From Actinophytocola sp050699935 (lineage in GTDB: Bacteria > Actinomycetota > Actinomycetes > Mycobacteriales > Pseudonocardiaceae): 64,000 nucleotides of DNA. Below, piece by piece: positions 17,782 through 26,649 of this stretch; position 1 is the first letter of the stretch; every line of letters begins with the position of its first letter. Under the pieces are notes generated by a model that searched no databases, was not told the DNA's origin, and saw nothing but the letters and a program-made list of their open reading frames with translations. The stretch covers positions 11,665-75,664 of the forward strand of contig NZ_JBOHGB010000017.1 of the NCBI RefSeq assembly GCF_050699935.1, written 5' to 3'. The position numbers were made by a program, and so were the translations under genes.

Positions 17782-18315
17782 ATGGACTTGACGCCGCATG
17801 TGGACAACGTTCGCCGGGAACTGGCCGTCGCCGCCGAGGCGGGCGGCGAGGACGCCCGGGCGCTCGCCGAGCGCCTGACCGCGCCGCTGGCGTCGGCCAT
17901 TCGCCTCGCGCTGCTGGACGCGCTGTCGGCCGCGGCCGACGAGATCACCAGGGACCTGGCGCCCGGCTCGGTGGAGGTCCGGCTGCGTGCGGGCGAGCCG
18001 ACCTTCGCCGTCTCGCCGCCGGCCGTCGAACCACCGGCGGCCGCCGACTCCGGGGCCGATGTCGGCCATGGCGTAGCGGAACCCGAGGAGGACCCGGCGC
18101 CGGACGAGGACGGTGCCATGGCACGCATCAACTTCCGGCTGCCCGAACACCTCAAGGCTCGCATCGAGGAGGCGGCCGCCGCGCAGGGACGCTCGGTCAA
18201 CGCCTGGCTCGTGCGTGCCACGTCCGCCGCGCTGCGGCCGGTGAGCCGGCCCACCCCGCCAACGTCGGCCGGCGGGGGCCGCTCCCCGCAGCACTACACC
18301 GGCTGGGTCGGCTGA
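17782..18315 (+). CDS. Ribbon-helix-helix (Arc/HicB-like) regulator
   Basis: The 177-residue protein has an Ala-rich N-terminal region (1-70) followed by an acidic Pro/Ala linker. A C-terminal RHH domain (about 113-155) contains MARINFRLPEHLKARIEEAAAAQGRSVNAWLV split over the ribbon and two helices. Such proteins bind short palindromes as dimers. No toxin gene follows. Instead it leads a run of DUF4097 and ABC exporter genes in the same direction, so it is more likely a repressor of that run than an antitoxin. The ATG is fixed by the promoter position. Confidence 0.75.
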   Translation: MDLTPHVDNVRRELAVAAEAGGEDARALAERLTAPLASAIRLALLDALSAAADEITRDLAPGSVEVRLRAGEPTFAVSPPAVEPPAAADSGADVGHGVAEPEEDPAPDEDGAMARINFRLPEHLKARIEEAAAAQGRSVNAWLVRATSAALRPVSRPTPPTSAGGGRSPQHYTGWVG

Positions 18316-18341
18316 CCCACCCACGACCGGCACAGACCCAG

Positions 18342-18380
18342 CACAGACACCGAGCACAGACACCGAGCACAGACACCGAG
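18342..18380 (+). repeat. 13-bp tandem repeat, three copies
   Basis: CACAGACACCGAG is repeated three times without change, preceded by a shortened copy (CACAGACCCAG, 18331-18341). It fills most of the 89-bp gap between the RHH gene and the DUF4097 gene. It lies upstream of the SD of the latter. It may be neutral slippage or a spacing element. Confidence 0.8.
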
Positions 18381-18404
18381 CACACCACCTCCGAGGGGAT
18401 AGCC

Positions 18405-19250
18405 ATGCCTACTTTCGACACGCCCGAGCCCATCTCGGTGAGCGTCGAGCCCGTCGTCGGCAACGTCCGCGTCATCGCGAGCGACCGCGCCGACACGGTC
18501 GTCGACATCCGGCCGAGCGATGAGTCCAACGCCTCCGACGTGCGGGCCGCCGAGCAGACCCGCGTCGAGTTCTCCGGCGGCACGCTGTCGATCACGGCGC
18601 CGCGGATGTGGCCGTTGGACTTCTCCAAGAAGACCCGGTCGATCGAGGTGACCGTCGAGCTGCCCGCGGGCTCGCGGGTGCACGGCAGCACCGGCCTCGG
18701 CGACCTGCACGGCACCGGCCGGCTCGGCTCGTGCCGGTACAAGTCGGGCACGGGGCACATCCAGCTCGACCACACCGGCGAGCTGCACCTGCACACCGCG
18801 ACCGGCAACGTCGTCGTCGATCGGGTCGACGGCAACACCGAGATCAGCACCAGCTCCGGTCGCGTGCACGTCGGTGAGCTCGGCGGCACCGGCGTCGTCA
18901 AGAACTCCAACGGCACGACCACGATCGGCTCGGCCACCGGTTCGGTGCGGGTGCGCGCGGCCAACGGTGACATCACCGTCGAGCGGGCGGCCGACGCGGT
19001 CGAGGCCAAGACGGCCAACGGTTCGGTCCGCGTGCTCGAGGCCGTGCGCGGCACTCTCGCGCTCGAGACCGCCATGGGCGACATCGAGATCGGCATCCGC
19101 GAAGGCAGTGCGGCCTGGCTCGACGTGAAGACGCGCTTCGGCCGCGTGCGCAACGACATGGATGCCGCCGAGGCGCCGAACGCGTCGACCGACACCGTCG
19201 AGGTGCGCGCGATGACCTCCTTCGGCGACATCCACGTCCACCGATCCTGA
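18405..19250 (+). CDS. DUF4097 family beta-repeat protein
   Basis: The 281-residue protein has repeated short beta segments of the type TGSVRVRAANGDITVERA, TANGSVRVLEA and TSFGDIHVHRS, which is the DUF4097/DUF4098 right-handed beta-helix pattern. It has no signal peptide or membrane segment. In actinomycetes such genes often sit beside Drr-type exporters, as here. The molecular role is unknown. The gap to the ABC ATPase gene is only 19 bp. Confidence 0.8.
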   Translation: MPTFDTPEPISVSVEPVVGNVRVIASDRADTVVDIRPSDESNASDVRAAEQTRVEFSGGTLSITAPRMWPLDFSKKTRSIEVTVELPAGSRVHGSTGLGDLHGTGRLGSCRYKSGTGHIQLDHTGELHLHTATGNVVVDRVDGNTEISTSSGRVHVGELGGTGVVKNSNGTTTIGSATGSVRVRAANGDITVERAADAVEAKTANGSVRVLEAVRGTLALETAMGDIEIGIREGSAAWLDVKTRFGRVRNDMDAAEAPNASTDTVEVRAMTSFGDIHVHRS

Positions 19251-19269
19251 CCACGAAAGGGAGATCCCC

Positions 19270-20220
19270 ATGAGCGTCCCGGCCATCTCGGCGACCGGAC
19301 TGCGCAAGTCCTACGGCGACAAGGTGGTGCTCGACGGCATCGACCTGGACGTCGCGCCCGGCACCGTCTTCGCGTTGCTCGGCCCCAACGGCGCGGGCAA
19401 GACCACCGCCGTCAACATCCTGTCCACTCTGGTCGGTGCGGATGGCGGCACCGCGACCGTCGCCGGGCACGACCTGGTCGGCGAGCCGGACGCGGTCCGC
19501 GCCGCCATCGGCCTCACCGGTCAGTTCTCCGCGGTCGACAACCTGCTCACCGGCGAGGAGAACCTGTTGCTCATGGCCGACCTGCACCACCTGCGGCGCC
19601 GCGAGGGGCGCAGGCGGGCCGCCGAGCTGCTCGACCGGTTCGACCTCGCCGAGGTCGCGAAGACGACCCCGGCCACCTACTCCGGTGGCATGCGGCGCAA
19701 GCTCGACCTGGCGATGACGCTGGTCGGCGACCCCGAGGTGATCTTTCTCGACGAGCCGACGACCGGGCTCGACCCGCGCAGCCGCCGCACCATGTGGGAG
19801 ATCATCCGCGACCTGGTGGCGAACGGCGTGACGATCCTCCTCACCACCCAGTACCTGGAGGAGGCCGACCAGCTCGCCGACCGGATCGCCGTGCTCGACC
19901 ACGGCAGGCTCGTCGCGGCGGGCACCTCCGACGAGCTGAAACGCCGCGTTCCCGGCGGACACCTGCAGCTGCGGTTTCCCGACACCGGCGCGCTGCACCG
20001 AGCGACCCAGGCACTCCGGGAGTCCACTCAGGACGAGGAAACGCTCACGCTGCGGGTGCCGACCGACGGCTCCGTAGTCGCACTGCGCGCAGTGCTGGAC
20101 CGGCTCGACGCCGAAGCGGTCGCGGTCGACAGCCTCACCGTGCACACCCCCGACCTCGACGACGTGTTCCTCAGCCTCACCGGCCACCGGACCGAAGCCA
20201 CCAAGGAGTTGGCGTCATGA
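19270..20220 (+). CDS. ABC exporter ATPase, DrrA type
   Basis: The 316-residue ATPase has Walker A GPNGAGKTT, the signature YSGGMRRKLDLA, Walker B VIFLDEPTTGLD and the H-loop region reading LTTQYLEEADQLADRI. The C-terminal extension after residue 230 is typical of daunorubicin-resistance (DrrA) ATPases. It pairs with the overlapping permease gene. The substrate is not predictable; export of a drug or lipid is usual for the family. Confidence 0.9.
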   Translation: MSVPAISATGLRKSYGDKVVLDGIDLDVAPGTVFALLGPNGAGKTTAVNILSTLVGADGGTATVAGHDLVGEPDAVRAAIGLTGQFSAVDNLLTGEENLLLMADLHHLRRREGRRRAAELLDRFDLAEVAKTTPATYSGGMRRKLDLAMTLVGDPEVIFLDEPTTGLDPRSRRTMWEIIRDLVANGVTILLTTQYLEEADQLADRIAVLDHGRLVAAGTSDELKRRVPGGHLQLRFPDTGALHRATQALRESTQDEETLTLRVPTDGSVVALRAVLDRLDAEAVAVDSLTVHTPDLDDVFLSLTGHRTEATKELAS

Positions 20221-21017
20221 CCACCGCGTCCTACCCGATGACCTACGCGATGCGCGACTCGATGACCATGCTGCGCCGCAACCTGCGGCACATGCAGCGC
20301 TATCCCTCGCTGACCATCATGCTGATCGGCCAGCCGATCGTGCTCCTGCTGCTGTTCGTCTACATCTTCGGCGGTACCCTCGGCGACGGGCTGGGCGGCG
20401 TGGGCGGCCGCGCGGAGTACATCGGCTACGTCACGCCCGCCATCCTGCTGATCACGGTGGTCAGTGCCGTGATGGGCACGGCCATCTCCGTCGCCATGGA
20501 CATGACCGAGGGCATCATCGCCCGGTTCCGCACCATGGCGATCAGCAGGGCGTCGGTGCTGACCGGGCACGTCATCGGCACGGTCATCCAGACCGTCTTC
20601 GGGCTCGCGGTCGTGATCGGGGTCGCGCTGCTCGTCGGGTTCTCACCGACCGCCGGGTTCGGTGAGTGGGTCGCGGTCGCGGGCGTGCTGTCACTGCTGA
20701 CCGTCGCGCTCACCTGGATGTCGGTGGCGCTCGGCCTCGTGGCGAAGAGCGTGGAGACGGCGAGCAACACACCGATGATCTTCATGATGTTCCCCTTCCT
20801 CGGCAGCGGGTTCGTGCCGACCGACTCCCTGCCGGCGTGGCTGCGCTGGTTCGCCGAGTACCAGCCGTTCACCCCGATGATCGAGACGATCAGAGGGTTG
20901 CTGCTCGGCACCCCGATCGGTCACAGCGCGCTGCTCGCGGTCGGCTGGTGCGTGCTGCTCGCGGCGGTCGGCTACGCGTGGTCGAAGTCGCTGTACGCCA
21001 AGGAGCGCAACCGCTGA
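20217..21017 (+). CDS. ABC-2 type exporter permease, DrrB type
   Basis: The 266-residue membrane protein has six likely spans and ABC-2 family features: MLRRNLRHMQRYPSL at the start, GRFRTMAISR-like cytoplasmic segment (IARFRTMAISRASV) and the conserved PFLGSGFVPTDSLPAWLRWFAEYQPFTP segment in parts. Its ATG overlaps the ATPase stop (ATGA), which indicates a coupled two-gene exporter. Confidence 0.88.
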   Translation: MTTASYPMTYAMRDSMTMLRRNLRHMQRYPSLTIMLIGQPIVLLLLFVYIFGGTLGDGLGGVGGRAEYIGYVTPAILLITVVSAVMGTAISVAMDMTEGIIARFRTMAISRASVLTGHVIGTVIQTVFGLAVVIGVALLVGFSPTAGFGEWVAVAGVLSLLTVALTWMSVALGLVAKSVETASNTPMIFMMFPFLGSGFVPTDSLPAWLRWFAEYQPFTPMIETIRGLLLGTPIGHSALLAVGWCVLLAAVGYAWSKSLYAKERNR

Positions 21018-21031
21018 ACGCGCCGACCGAC

Positions 21032-21060
21032 GGGCACCCGGCGTCGTCCGCCGGGTGCCC
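21032..21060 (+). terminator. Strong hairpin after the exporter operon
   Basis: GGGCACCCGGCG and CGCCGGGTGCCC form a perfect 12-bp stem with a 5-base loop, 15 bp after the permease stop. It is GC-rich and lacks a T-run, as is common in actinomycetes. Confidence 0.8.
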
Positions 21061-21180
21061 GCTCGACCAAGCCCGAGCAAACCTTGCGATTGTCTGACGA
21101 TCCTCGGCGGCCCTGAACGAGCGATTCGCGGCACCACGTAGCTGGGTGTGTTCGACGGTTGCCAAGGAGTTGGGGAAGGA

Positions 21181-21912
21181 ATGCGACGCGGAACAGTTCG
21201 ATGGATCGTGGCCGGGCTTCTGGTGGTGTTGGGATCGGCGTTCCCCGCGGCCGGCTTCGCGGTCGCCGGCCAGGCCGGTCAGACCGCTCAGCCAGGCAAG
21301 GTGGCGAGCTCGCAGTCTCTCGATGCCCTCGATCGCGAGTTTCTCACCGTGATCCGGTTCGCGAACCTGTGGGAGATCCCGATGGGTGAGCTCGCGTCCG
21401 AGCGGGGCACGACCAAGGAGGTGAAGACCGCCGGCTCGGTCATGCTCGCCGACCACACGAAGTTGAACACCACAGTCGAACAGCTCGCGGACAAGTTCGG
21501 CGTGCGGCTGCCGGGCAAGCCCAAGTCCACGCACCAGGGCTGGATGGTGGAGATCAGCAGCAAGAGCGGTGAGGACTTCGACCGGATCTTCGCCAACCGG
21601 CTGCGCGCCGCGCACGGCAGCGTGTTCAACCTGATCGCCGAGGTGCGGGCGGGGACCGGCAACTCGACCATCCGTGACTTCGCCACCCAGGCCAACAACG
21701 TCGTCATGAAGCACATGCAGCTGCTGGAGGCGACGGGATACGTGCGCGGTCACACGGGTCAGTTCGCCGAGGCGTCGGCCCGCGACGCCTCATATCCCGA
21801 GAACGCCCTGAGCGCCGGGGACGTTCTCGCCGGTGGGGTGGCCTTCCTCGTGGTGTCCGCCGGAACCGTGCTCGCCGTACGAGTCCTGAGCGCACGCGGC
21901 GCCGCCAAATGA
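21181..21912 (+). CDS. DUF4142 secreted/membrane-anchored protein
   Basis: From the ATG at 21181 the product has 243 residues: a signal sequence (RRGTVRWIVAGLLVVLGSAF, Ala-rich cleavage region), a DUF4142 helical domain (LDREFLTVIRFANLWEIPMGELASERG through MKHMQLLEATG), and a C-terminal hydrophobic segment (GVAFLVVSAGTVLAVRVL) that may anchor it outside the membrane. DUF4142 is a ferritin-like four-helix family of unknown role. The SD GGAAGG precedes this ATG, so the longer start at 21148 is less likely. Confidence 0.8.
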   Translation: MRRGTVRWIVAGLLVVLGSAFPAAGFAVAGQAGQTAQPGKVASSQSLDALDREFLTVIRFANLWEIPMGELASERGTTKEVKTAGSVMLADHTKLNTTVEQLADKFGVRLPGKPKSTHQGWMVEISSKSGEDFDRIFANRLRAAHGSVFNLIAEVRAGTGNSTIRDFATQANNVVMKHMQLLEATGYVRGHTGQFAEASARDASYPENALSAGDVLAGGVAFLVVSAGTVLAVRVLSARGAAK

Positions 21913-21945
21913 GGAGGTCCGCGGCTGGCGAGAATGATCAGGTGA

Positions 21946-22377
21946 TCAGCGTGCCGTGGCGACGCAGTCGGGGTTGAAGTGCTCGGCCAGGAGCCGGATC
22001 CGTCGCACCGCGTCGGGCAGCGGCGTGCCGCCGGGCATCACGTCGTGGACTCCCATCGCCAGCAGCGCGTCCCGGTCGGACTTCACGGCGACCGTGCCAC
22101 CCACGACGAGTCCGACATTGCCCAGGAGCCCGGCCCGGTCCAGGTGCTCGATGACGTCGGCGGTCAGCGCCAGGTGGGCGCCCGACAGGATGCTCAACCC
22201 GACCACGTCCACGTCCTCCTGGACGGCGGTGCCGGCGATGAACTCCATCGAGACGTGCCGGCCGGTGTAGATGACCTCCATGCCGGCGTCGCGCAGGGCC
22301 ATCGAGATGACCTTCGCTCCGCGGTCGTGACCGTCCATGCCCGCCTTCGCGACGAGGACCCGTGGCCGGCGCGCCAT
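21946..22377 (-). CDS. B12-binding small subunit of an acyl-CoA mutase
   Basis: The 143-residue protein is a stand-alone cobalamin-binding domain. It has the lower-ligand motif DGHDRG near residue 15, then SILSGAH and VVGGTV. It supplies the adenosylcobalamin to the large subunit encoded just upstream, whose TGA overlaps its ATG (ATGA). Separate small subunits of this size are typical of isobutyryl-CoA and 2-hydroxyisobutyryl-CoA mutases and of many archaeal methylmalonyl-CoA mutases. It is the last gene of the operon starting at 25197. Confidence 0.9.
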   Translation of the reverse strand: MARRPRVLVAKAGMDGHDRGAKVISMALRDAGMEVIYTGRHVSMEFIAGTAVQEDVDVVGLSILSGAHLALTADVIEHLDRAGLLGNVGLVVGGTVAVKSDRDALLAMGVHDVMPGGTPLPDAVRRIRLLAEHFNPDCVATAR

Positions 22378-23969
22378 CAGACCCGACCGCCCTCGTGGAA
22401 CTCGCCGAACGTCTCCCGCAGCACACCGACACACTCTCCGACGGTCGCGCCACGCGTGATGGCCTGCTCGATCGGCCAGACGACGTTCTCGTCCGAGCTC
22501 GCCGCCCGCCGCACGGCGGCCAAGGCGGTGGCGACCCCGTCGGAGTCCCTGCTCGCGCGGTGCCGCCGCAGTGCTTCGACCCGGCGGTCGACGACAGCGG
22601 AGTCGACATGGTGCAGTTGGGACTCGTCGGCGAACTGTTCCTCCGCGTCGACGGCGGGGTCCACGAACACGTTGACGCCGACCTGCGGTTGGTCGCCGTC
22701 GGCCACCGCTCGTTCGAAGTCGTAGGCACCCTGGGCCACCCGCGACTGCAACCAGCCGGACTCGATCGCGGTCGCGACACCACCCTTCTCGTCCAGCGTG
22801 TCGATGAACTCCCGGGCGTGTTCCTCGATCGCGTCGGTCATCGCCTCCACGTAGTACGACCCGGCCAGTGGGTCCACTGTGGACGTCAAGTGTGTCTCGT
22901 ACGCCATGATCTGCTGGGTACGCAGCGCTATCCTGGCGGACTCGGGGCTCGGTATGTCGAAGGCCTCGTCATAGGACAGCACGTGGATCGCCTGGGCGCC
23001 GCCGAGCACCATGCCCAGGGTTCCGAGCGTCGCACGCACGATGTTGTTGAGTGGCTCTCTGCGGGTGAACATCTGGTTCGAGGTGCCGGCGTAGAACCGG
23101 AACTTGAGTGCACCGGGGTCGGTGATCCCCCATCGCTCCTGGAGGATGGTCGCCCATATCCGCCTGGCGGCACGAAGGTGTGCCGCCTCCACCAACGGGT
23201 CCTGCCGCGTGTTGAACAGGAAGCTGAAGCGGCCGGCCACGCGGACCGGATCGAGCCCGCGGTCGATGGCGCCCTGCAGGTAGGCGAGCCCGGCGGCGAG
23301 CATGATGGCCATCGCCTCGACCCCGTTGGCTCCCGTGTCGCGCGTGTGCGCTCCCGAGATGCTGATCGGGTAGATCGACGGTGCCTCCTTGGTGCAGTAC
23401 TCGATGAGGTCCGTGGTGAGCCGCATCGACGCCGCCGGCGGGAAGATGTACGTCCCGCGGGAGAGGTACTCCTTGAGGATGTCGTTCTGAAGCGTCGCAC
23501 GCAGCCGGGCGAGGTCCAGCCCTCGTCTGCGCGCCATGGCCACGTACATCGCGGCGATCACCACGGCGGGTGCGTTGATGGTGAAGCTCGGTGTCGCGGC
23601 GTCGAGCTCGATCCCGTCGAAGACGGCCTCGAAGTCGGCGAGCGTGTCGATGGCGACCCCGACGCGGCCCACCTCCGGACGCGCGACCGGGTCGTCCGAG
23701 TCGTATCCCAGCTGCGTCGGGAGGTCGAACGCGACGCTCAGGCCCCGCTGTCCGGCCGCCATGAGGGCGCGGAACCGCTCGTTGGTGGACTCCGGGTCGC
23801 CGAACCCGGCGTACTGACGCATCGTCCAGACCTTCCCGCGATACATGTTCGCGTGAATGCCTCGTGTGAACGGCGGGCTGCCCGGTCGACCGATCCGGGG
23901 GTCGACGTTGTCGGGCTCGTAGACCGGGTGGATGGTGATCCCCGATTCGGTCACGTGCTTGGGCTCCAT
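22377..23969 (-). CDS. Large catalytic subunit of a B12-dependent acyl-CoA mutase, altered substrate pocket
   Basis: The 530-residue protein is a TIM-barrel mutase large chain (WTMRQYAGFG, FDLPTQLGYDSD, SFTINAP, DPLAGSYYVE). With a constant 36-residue offset to Propionibacterium methylmalonyl-CoA mutase, Tyr53, Gln161, Arg171 and His208 match Tyr89, Gln197, Arg207 and His244. The Tyr243 position is Ala207 and the Tyr75 position is His39. Tyr/Arg at the selectivity positions argues for a substrate with a free carboxylate, unlike isobutyryl- or 2-hydroxyisobutyryl-CoA mutases. The Ala argues for a larger group than methylmalonyl. The start at 23969 has AGGAGAGG in front. No G-protein chaperone gene is seen in the window. 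Confidence 0.88.
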   Translation of the reverse strand: MEPKHVTESGITIHPVYEPDNVDPRIGRPGSPPFTRGIHANMYRGKVWTMRQYAGFGDPESTNERFRALMAAGQRGLSVAFDLPTQLGYDSDDPVARPEVGRVGVAIDTLADFEAVFDGIELDAATPSFTINAPAVVIAAMYVAMARRRGLDLARLRATLQNDILKEYLSRGTYIFPPAASMRLTTDLIEYCTKEAPSIYPISISGAHTRDTGANGVEAMAIMLAAGLAYLQGAIDRGLDPVRVAGRFSFLFNTRQDPLVEAAHLRAARRIWATILQERWGITDPGALKFRFYAGTSNQMFTRREPLNNIVRATLGTLGMVLGGAQAIHVLSYDEAFDIPSPESARIALRTQQIMAYETHLTSTVDPLAGSYYVEAMTDAIEEHAREFIDTLDEKGGVATAIESGWLQSRVAQGAYDFERAVADGDQPQVGVNVFVDPAVDAEEQFADESQLHHVDSAVVDRRVEALRRHRASRDSDGVATALAAVRRAASSDENVVWPIEQAITRGATVGECVGVLRETFGEFHEGGRV

Positions 23970-24006
23970 CGACCTCTCCTTTCCCTGGGACGCGGTTGAC
24001 ATGTGC

Positions 24007-25197
24007 TCAGGCGACCACGGACTCCTCCTTGAGCCGCTGGATCTCGTCCTCGGGATAACCCGCTTCGGCGAGGACCGCGTCGGTGTGTTCGCCGAGGAGG
24101 GGAGGCGGACCCGCGGGCGTGGGCCGCGACGGGCGGGTCTTGATCGGGTTGCCGGCGAACTCCCAGTCGACTCCGTCGCGTGGCGTTCGGATCCGCATGT
24201 CGCGGGCGGCCACCTGGGGATCGCTCAGCGCCGCGTCCACTCCTTGGACCGGGGCGCAGGGCACGTCGTGCTCCTCCAGGATCGCGAGCCACTCGGAAAC
24301 GGTCCGCCGGGCGAACTCCGGCGCGAGCAGCTTGTCGAGCTCGTCCCGGTGCGCGATCCGGTCGTCGTTGGTGACGAAACGAGGGTCGGGGAGGAGGTCG
24401 GTGAGCTCCATCGCCTCGCACAGCTTGATCCAGAAGCTTTGCCGGTAGGGCGCGATGACGAGATGGCCGTCCGACGCCCGGACGGCGCCGTAGGGGACGA
24501 TGTTGGAGTTGCCGCTGGCCTGTGGCCCGGGCACCTCCCGCGTGTTGAGGACGATGCCCGCCCAGTAGGCGAGCAGTGAGATCTGGGTGTCGAACAACGA
24601 GCAGTCCAGCTCGACGGCCTCGCCGTTGCCACGCGCCAGCGTGGAGGTGATGGCCAGCGAGGCCATCATGCCGCCGCAGAGGTCCGCGATCGGTATCCCC
24701 GCGCGCACCGGATCGTCCCCGGGATGGCCGGTGAGGCTCATGCCGCCGCTCAGCGCCTGCAGCGCCAGGTCGTACGCGGGCGCGTCGCGGCGGGGGCCGT
24801 CCAGCCCGTAGCCGGTGAGCGACGCGTACACGATCGCGGGGTTGGCCGTGCGCGCGTCCTCGAACGACAGTCCGGCGGCGTCGAGCACGCCGGGTCGGAA
24901 GTTGTGACAGATGACGTCCGCACCCGCCGCGAGGCGCCGGAGAACGGTCTTTCCCTGCCTGTTCCGAAGGTCCACGGCGATGCTTCGCTTGTTCCTGTTG
25001 AGGCTGGCGAACAGCACGCTCAGGTCGTTGAGCTTGGGGGACAGCGCGCGTTGGGGATCGCCGGTGAGCGACTCCACCTTGATGACGTCGGCGCCGAGGT
25101 CGGCGAGCAGCATCGTGCCGTAGGGGCCGGAGACGTGCCGGGAGAAGTCGAGGACGCGAAGTCCGTCGAGCAGCGGCGGATGCTGTTGGTCAGGCAT
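24007..25197 (-). CDS. Family III (CaiB/BaiF) CoA-transferase 1
   Basis: The 396-residue protein starts with the family pattern LLDGLRVLDFSRHVSGPYGTMLLADLGADVIKVE and keeps the predicted catalytic Asp in PAYDLALQALSG. Family III enzymes move CoA between carboxylates through an aspartyl-CoA intermediate. It is the first gene of an operon with the two mutase subunits (37 bp before the large subunit), which suggests it makes the mutase substrate thioester. The start at 25197 is preferred. A longer frame reaches 25242 but would cross the operator at 25227-25242. Confidence 0.88.
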   Translation of the reverse strand: MPDQQHPPLLDGLRVLDFSRHVSGPYGTMLLADLGADVIKVESLTGDPQRALSPKLNDLSVLFASLNRNKRSIAVDLRNRQGKTVLRRLAAGADVICHNFRPGVLDAAGLSFEDARTANPAIVYASLTGYGLDGPRRDAPAYDLALQALSGGMSLTGHPGDDPVRAGIPIADLCGGMMASLAITSTLARGNGEAVELDCSLFDTQISLLAYWAGIVLNTREVPGPQASGNSNIVPYGAVRASDGHLVIAPYRQSFWIKLCEAMELTDLLPDPRFVTNDDRIAHRDELDKLLAPEFARRTVSEWLAILEEHDVPCAPVQGVDAALSDPQVAARDMRIRTPRDGVDWEFAGNPIKTRPSRPTPAGPPPLLGEHTDAVLAEAGYPEDEIQRLKEESVVA

Positions 25198-25226
25198 GAG
25201 CGCGGTCCGTCCGCAAATGTGTGAAT

Positions 25227-25242
25227 TTGACGTCGACATCAT
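25227..25242. promoter_or_regulatory. Operator site 1 of the TetR-type regulon
   Basis: TTGACGTCGACATCAT matches the shared palindrome TTGACRTCRAYGTCAA in most positions. It lies 30 bp upstream of the CoA-transferase 1 start, in the gap between the MmgE/PrpD stop and the CoA-transferase/mutase operon. Confidence 0.65.
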
Positions 25243-25290
25243 AATATTGTCTCGGCACGGAGCAAACCTCCTACGGTGTACGGCGATGAC

Positions 25291-26649
25291 TCATGTCCGT
25301 CTCAACGCCGGCATGGCGGCCTCGAGCATCGCGGCGACGTCGTCCGCGGCGAAGGCGGCCGACACCCTGTCCACCAGCGTCGACAGGTTCGGCTCGACGT
25401 TGCTCCGGGCCTTCGTGATCAGCTGCTCGTCCGACAGGAGCGCCCCTGGCCCGCCGGACTGGCGCACCACCGACCGCGTGACCGTGCCGCCGTCGTACGC
25501 GCACTCGAGCGTCGCCGGCATGAGGTCCCGCATGACCTGGTCGTCCATTTCGGGCCGGTAGTCGCGGACGACCCGGTCGGCCACGCGCAGGACCCGCGGA
25601 TCGGTGACGGCCTCGTCGGTGAAGTCCGTCAGGCCGGCACTCCCGCGGACGAGAGCCGTGGCGACGCAGTACTCGAGCGAGAACTTCCCGGCGAGGCCCG
25701 TCGTGGGTATCCGGTGGCGCAACGCGTTGCGGTAGTAGGGCGGCACCGTGGCGCGAACCGAGGTGATCGAGTCGATGTCCGCCTGCCCCAGGGCCGCGTG
25801 CAGCTCGAGCGCCGCGTCGATCGCGCCGTGGGAGCCGCCGCAGCTGGGATACGGCTTGGCCATCGGAGGTGTCGTGATGACGGCGAGCTCGTCGGTCGGC
25901 GTCTCGCGGATCTCGGCGAGGTGACGTCGTGCCAGAGCCGCCGACTCGTCGTCGAAGAAGGCGCCGAGAAACCCGCTCTCGCCGTCCAAGGTGTCCCCGG
26001 GCCCGACCACGCCCGTCGTGGTGAGCCCGACCGCGTCGACTCCCACGGCGGCGGCTCGACCGAGCTGGTAGGCCTTCAGGTCGGAGCCGAACGCGCCGCG
26101 CAACCCGCTCGCCTGCGACGCCGCGATTCCGAGCGCCGAGGCGACCTGTGGTGCGGTGAACGAGCGCAGGCGGCTCGCCACGCACGCCGCACCGAGCGCG
26201 CCCAACGTCGCCGAGGTGTGGAACCCGTGCTCGTAGTGGCCGCGGCTGTACCGGGCGAGCCGGCTCAGGACCTCGAAGCCGACGGTGTACGCGGCGACCA
26301 GGTCTGGCGTGCTCGCCGGTCGCTTCTCGTGCATCGCCAGCATGGTCGGCACGAGGACCGCACTGGGATGGCCGACCAGCGCGCGGTAGTCGTCGAAGTC
26401 GTGGATGTGGGCCATGACGCCCAGCAGGTGCGCGCGCTCCGCGGCCGATGCCCGGCCCGGTCCGCCGGTCGAGCGTTGGTGCTTCGCGACCAGCCGCGGC
26501 AGTGGCTCGTCCCTGCCGCACAGCATGACCACCAGCGTGTCGAACACGAGCCGGCTCACCGCGTGTTCGACCTCGGCGGCGGGAACCGACGTGTGCCCGG
26601 TTGCCACGAACTCGGCGACCGACCGTGTCGCGGACGCGGTCGTGTTCAC
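25291..26649 (-). CDS. MmgE/PrpD family protein (2-methylcitrate dehydratase-like)
   Basis: The 452-residue product fits the MmgE/PrpD fold in full length, with typical segments HIHDFDDY, HPSAVLVPT, GFHTSATLGALGAA and KPYPSCGGSHGAIDAAL. The family contains 2-methylcitrate dehydratase, cis-aconitate decarboxylase and epimerases, all acting on polycarboxylates. The exact reaction here is unknown. The GTG start overlaps the enoyl-CoA hydratase stop (GTGA). It is the last gene of the long operon starting with the binding protein at 33625. Confidence 0.85.
   Translation of the reverse strand: MNTTASATRSVAEFVATGHTSVPAAEVEHAVSRLVFDTLVVMLCGRDEPLPRLVAKHQRSTGGPGRASAAERAHLLGVMAHIHDFDDYRALVGHPSAVLVPTMLAMHEKRPASTPDLVAAYTVGFEVLSRLARYSRGHYEHGFHTSATLGALGAACVASRLRSFTAPQVASALGIAASQASGLRGAFGSDLKAYQLGRAAAVGVDAVGLTTTGVVGPGDTLDGESGFLGAFFDDESAALARRHLAEIRETPTDELAVITTPPMAKPYPSCGGSHGAIDAALELHAALGQADIDSITSVRATVPPYYRNALRHRIPTTGLAGKFSLEYCVATALVRGSAGLTDFTDEAVTDPRVLRVADRVVRDYRPEMDDQVMRDLMPATLECAYDGGTVTRSVVRQSGGPGALLSDEQLITKARSNVEPNLSTLVDRVSAAFAADDVAAMLEAAMPALRRT

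Noticed and set aside
17782..18315. HicB-type antitoxin of a toxin-antitoxin pair
   Set aside because: No toxin-sized gene lies next to it; the neighbours are DUF4097 and an ABC exporter, so regulation of that run is the better reading.
18331..18385. Possible CRISPR array
   Set aside because: The 13-bp units are directly abutting without spacers and there are no cas genes; it is a simple tandem repeat.
22377..23969. Isobutyryl-CoA or 2-hydroxyisobutyryl-CoA mutase assignment, suggested by the separate small subunit
   Set aside because: Both families replace the Tyr89/Arg207 pair of methylmalonyl-CoA mutase, whereas Tyr53 and Arg171 are retained here.
22362..23999. Long plus-strand frame opposite the mutase large subunit
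   Set aside because: The minus-strand protein is an unmistakable B12 mutase; the plus frame is its shadow.
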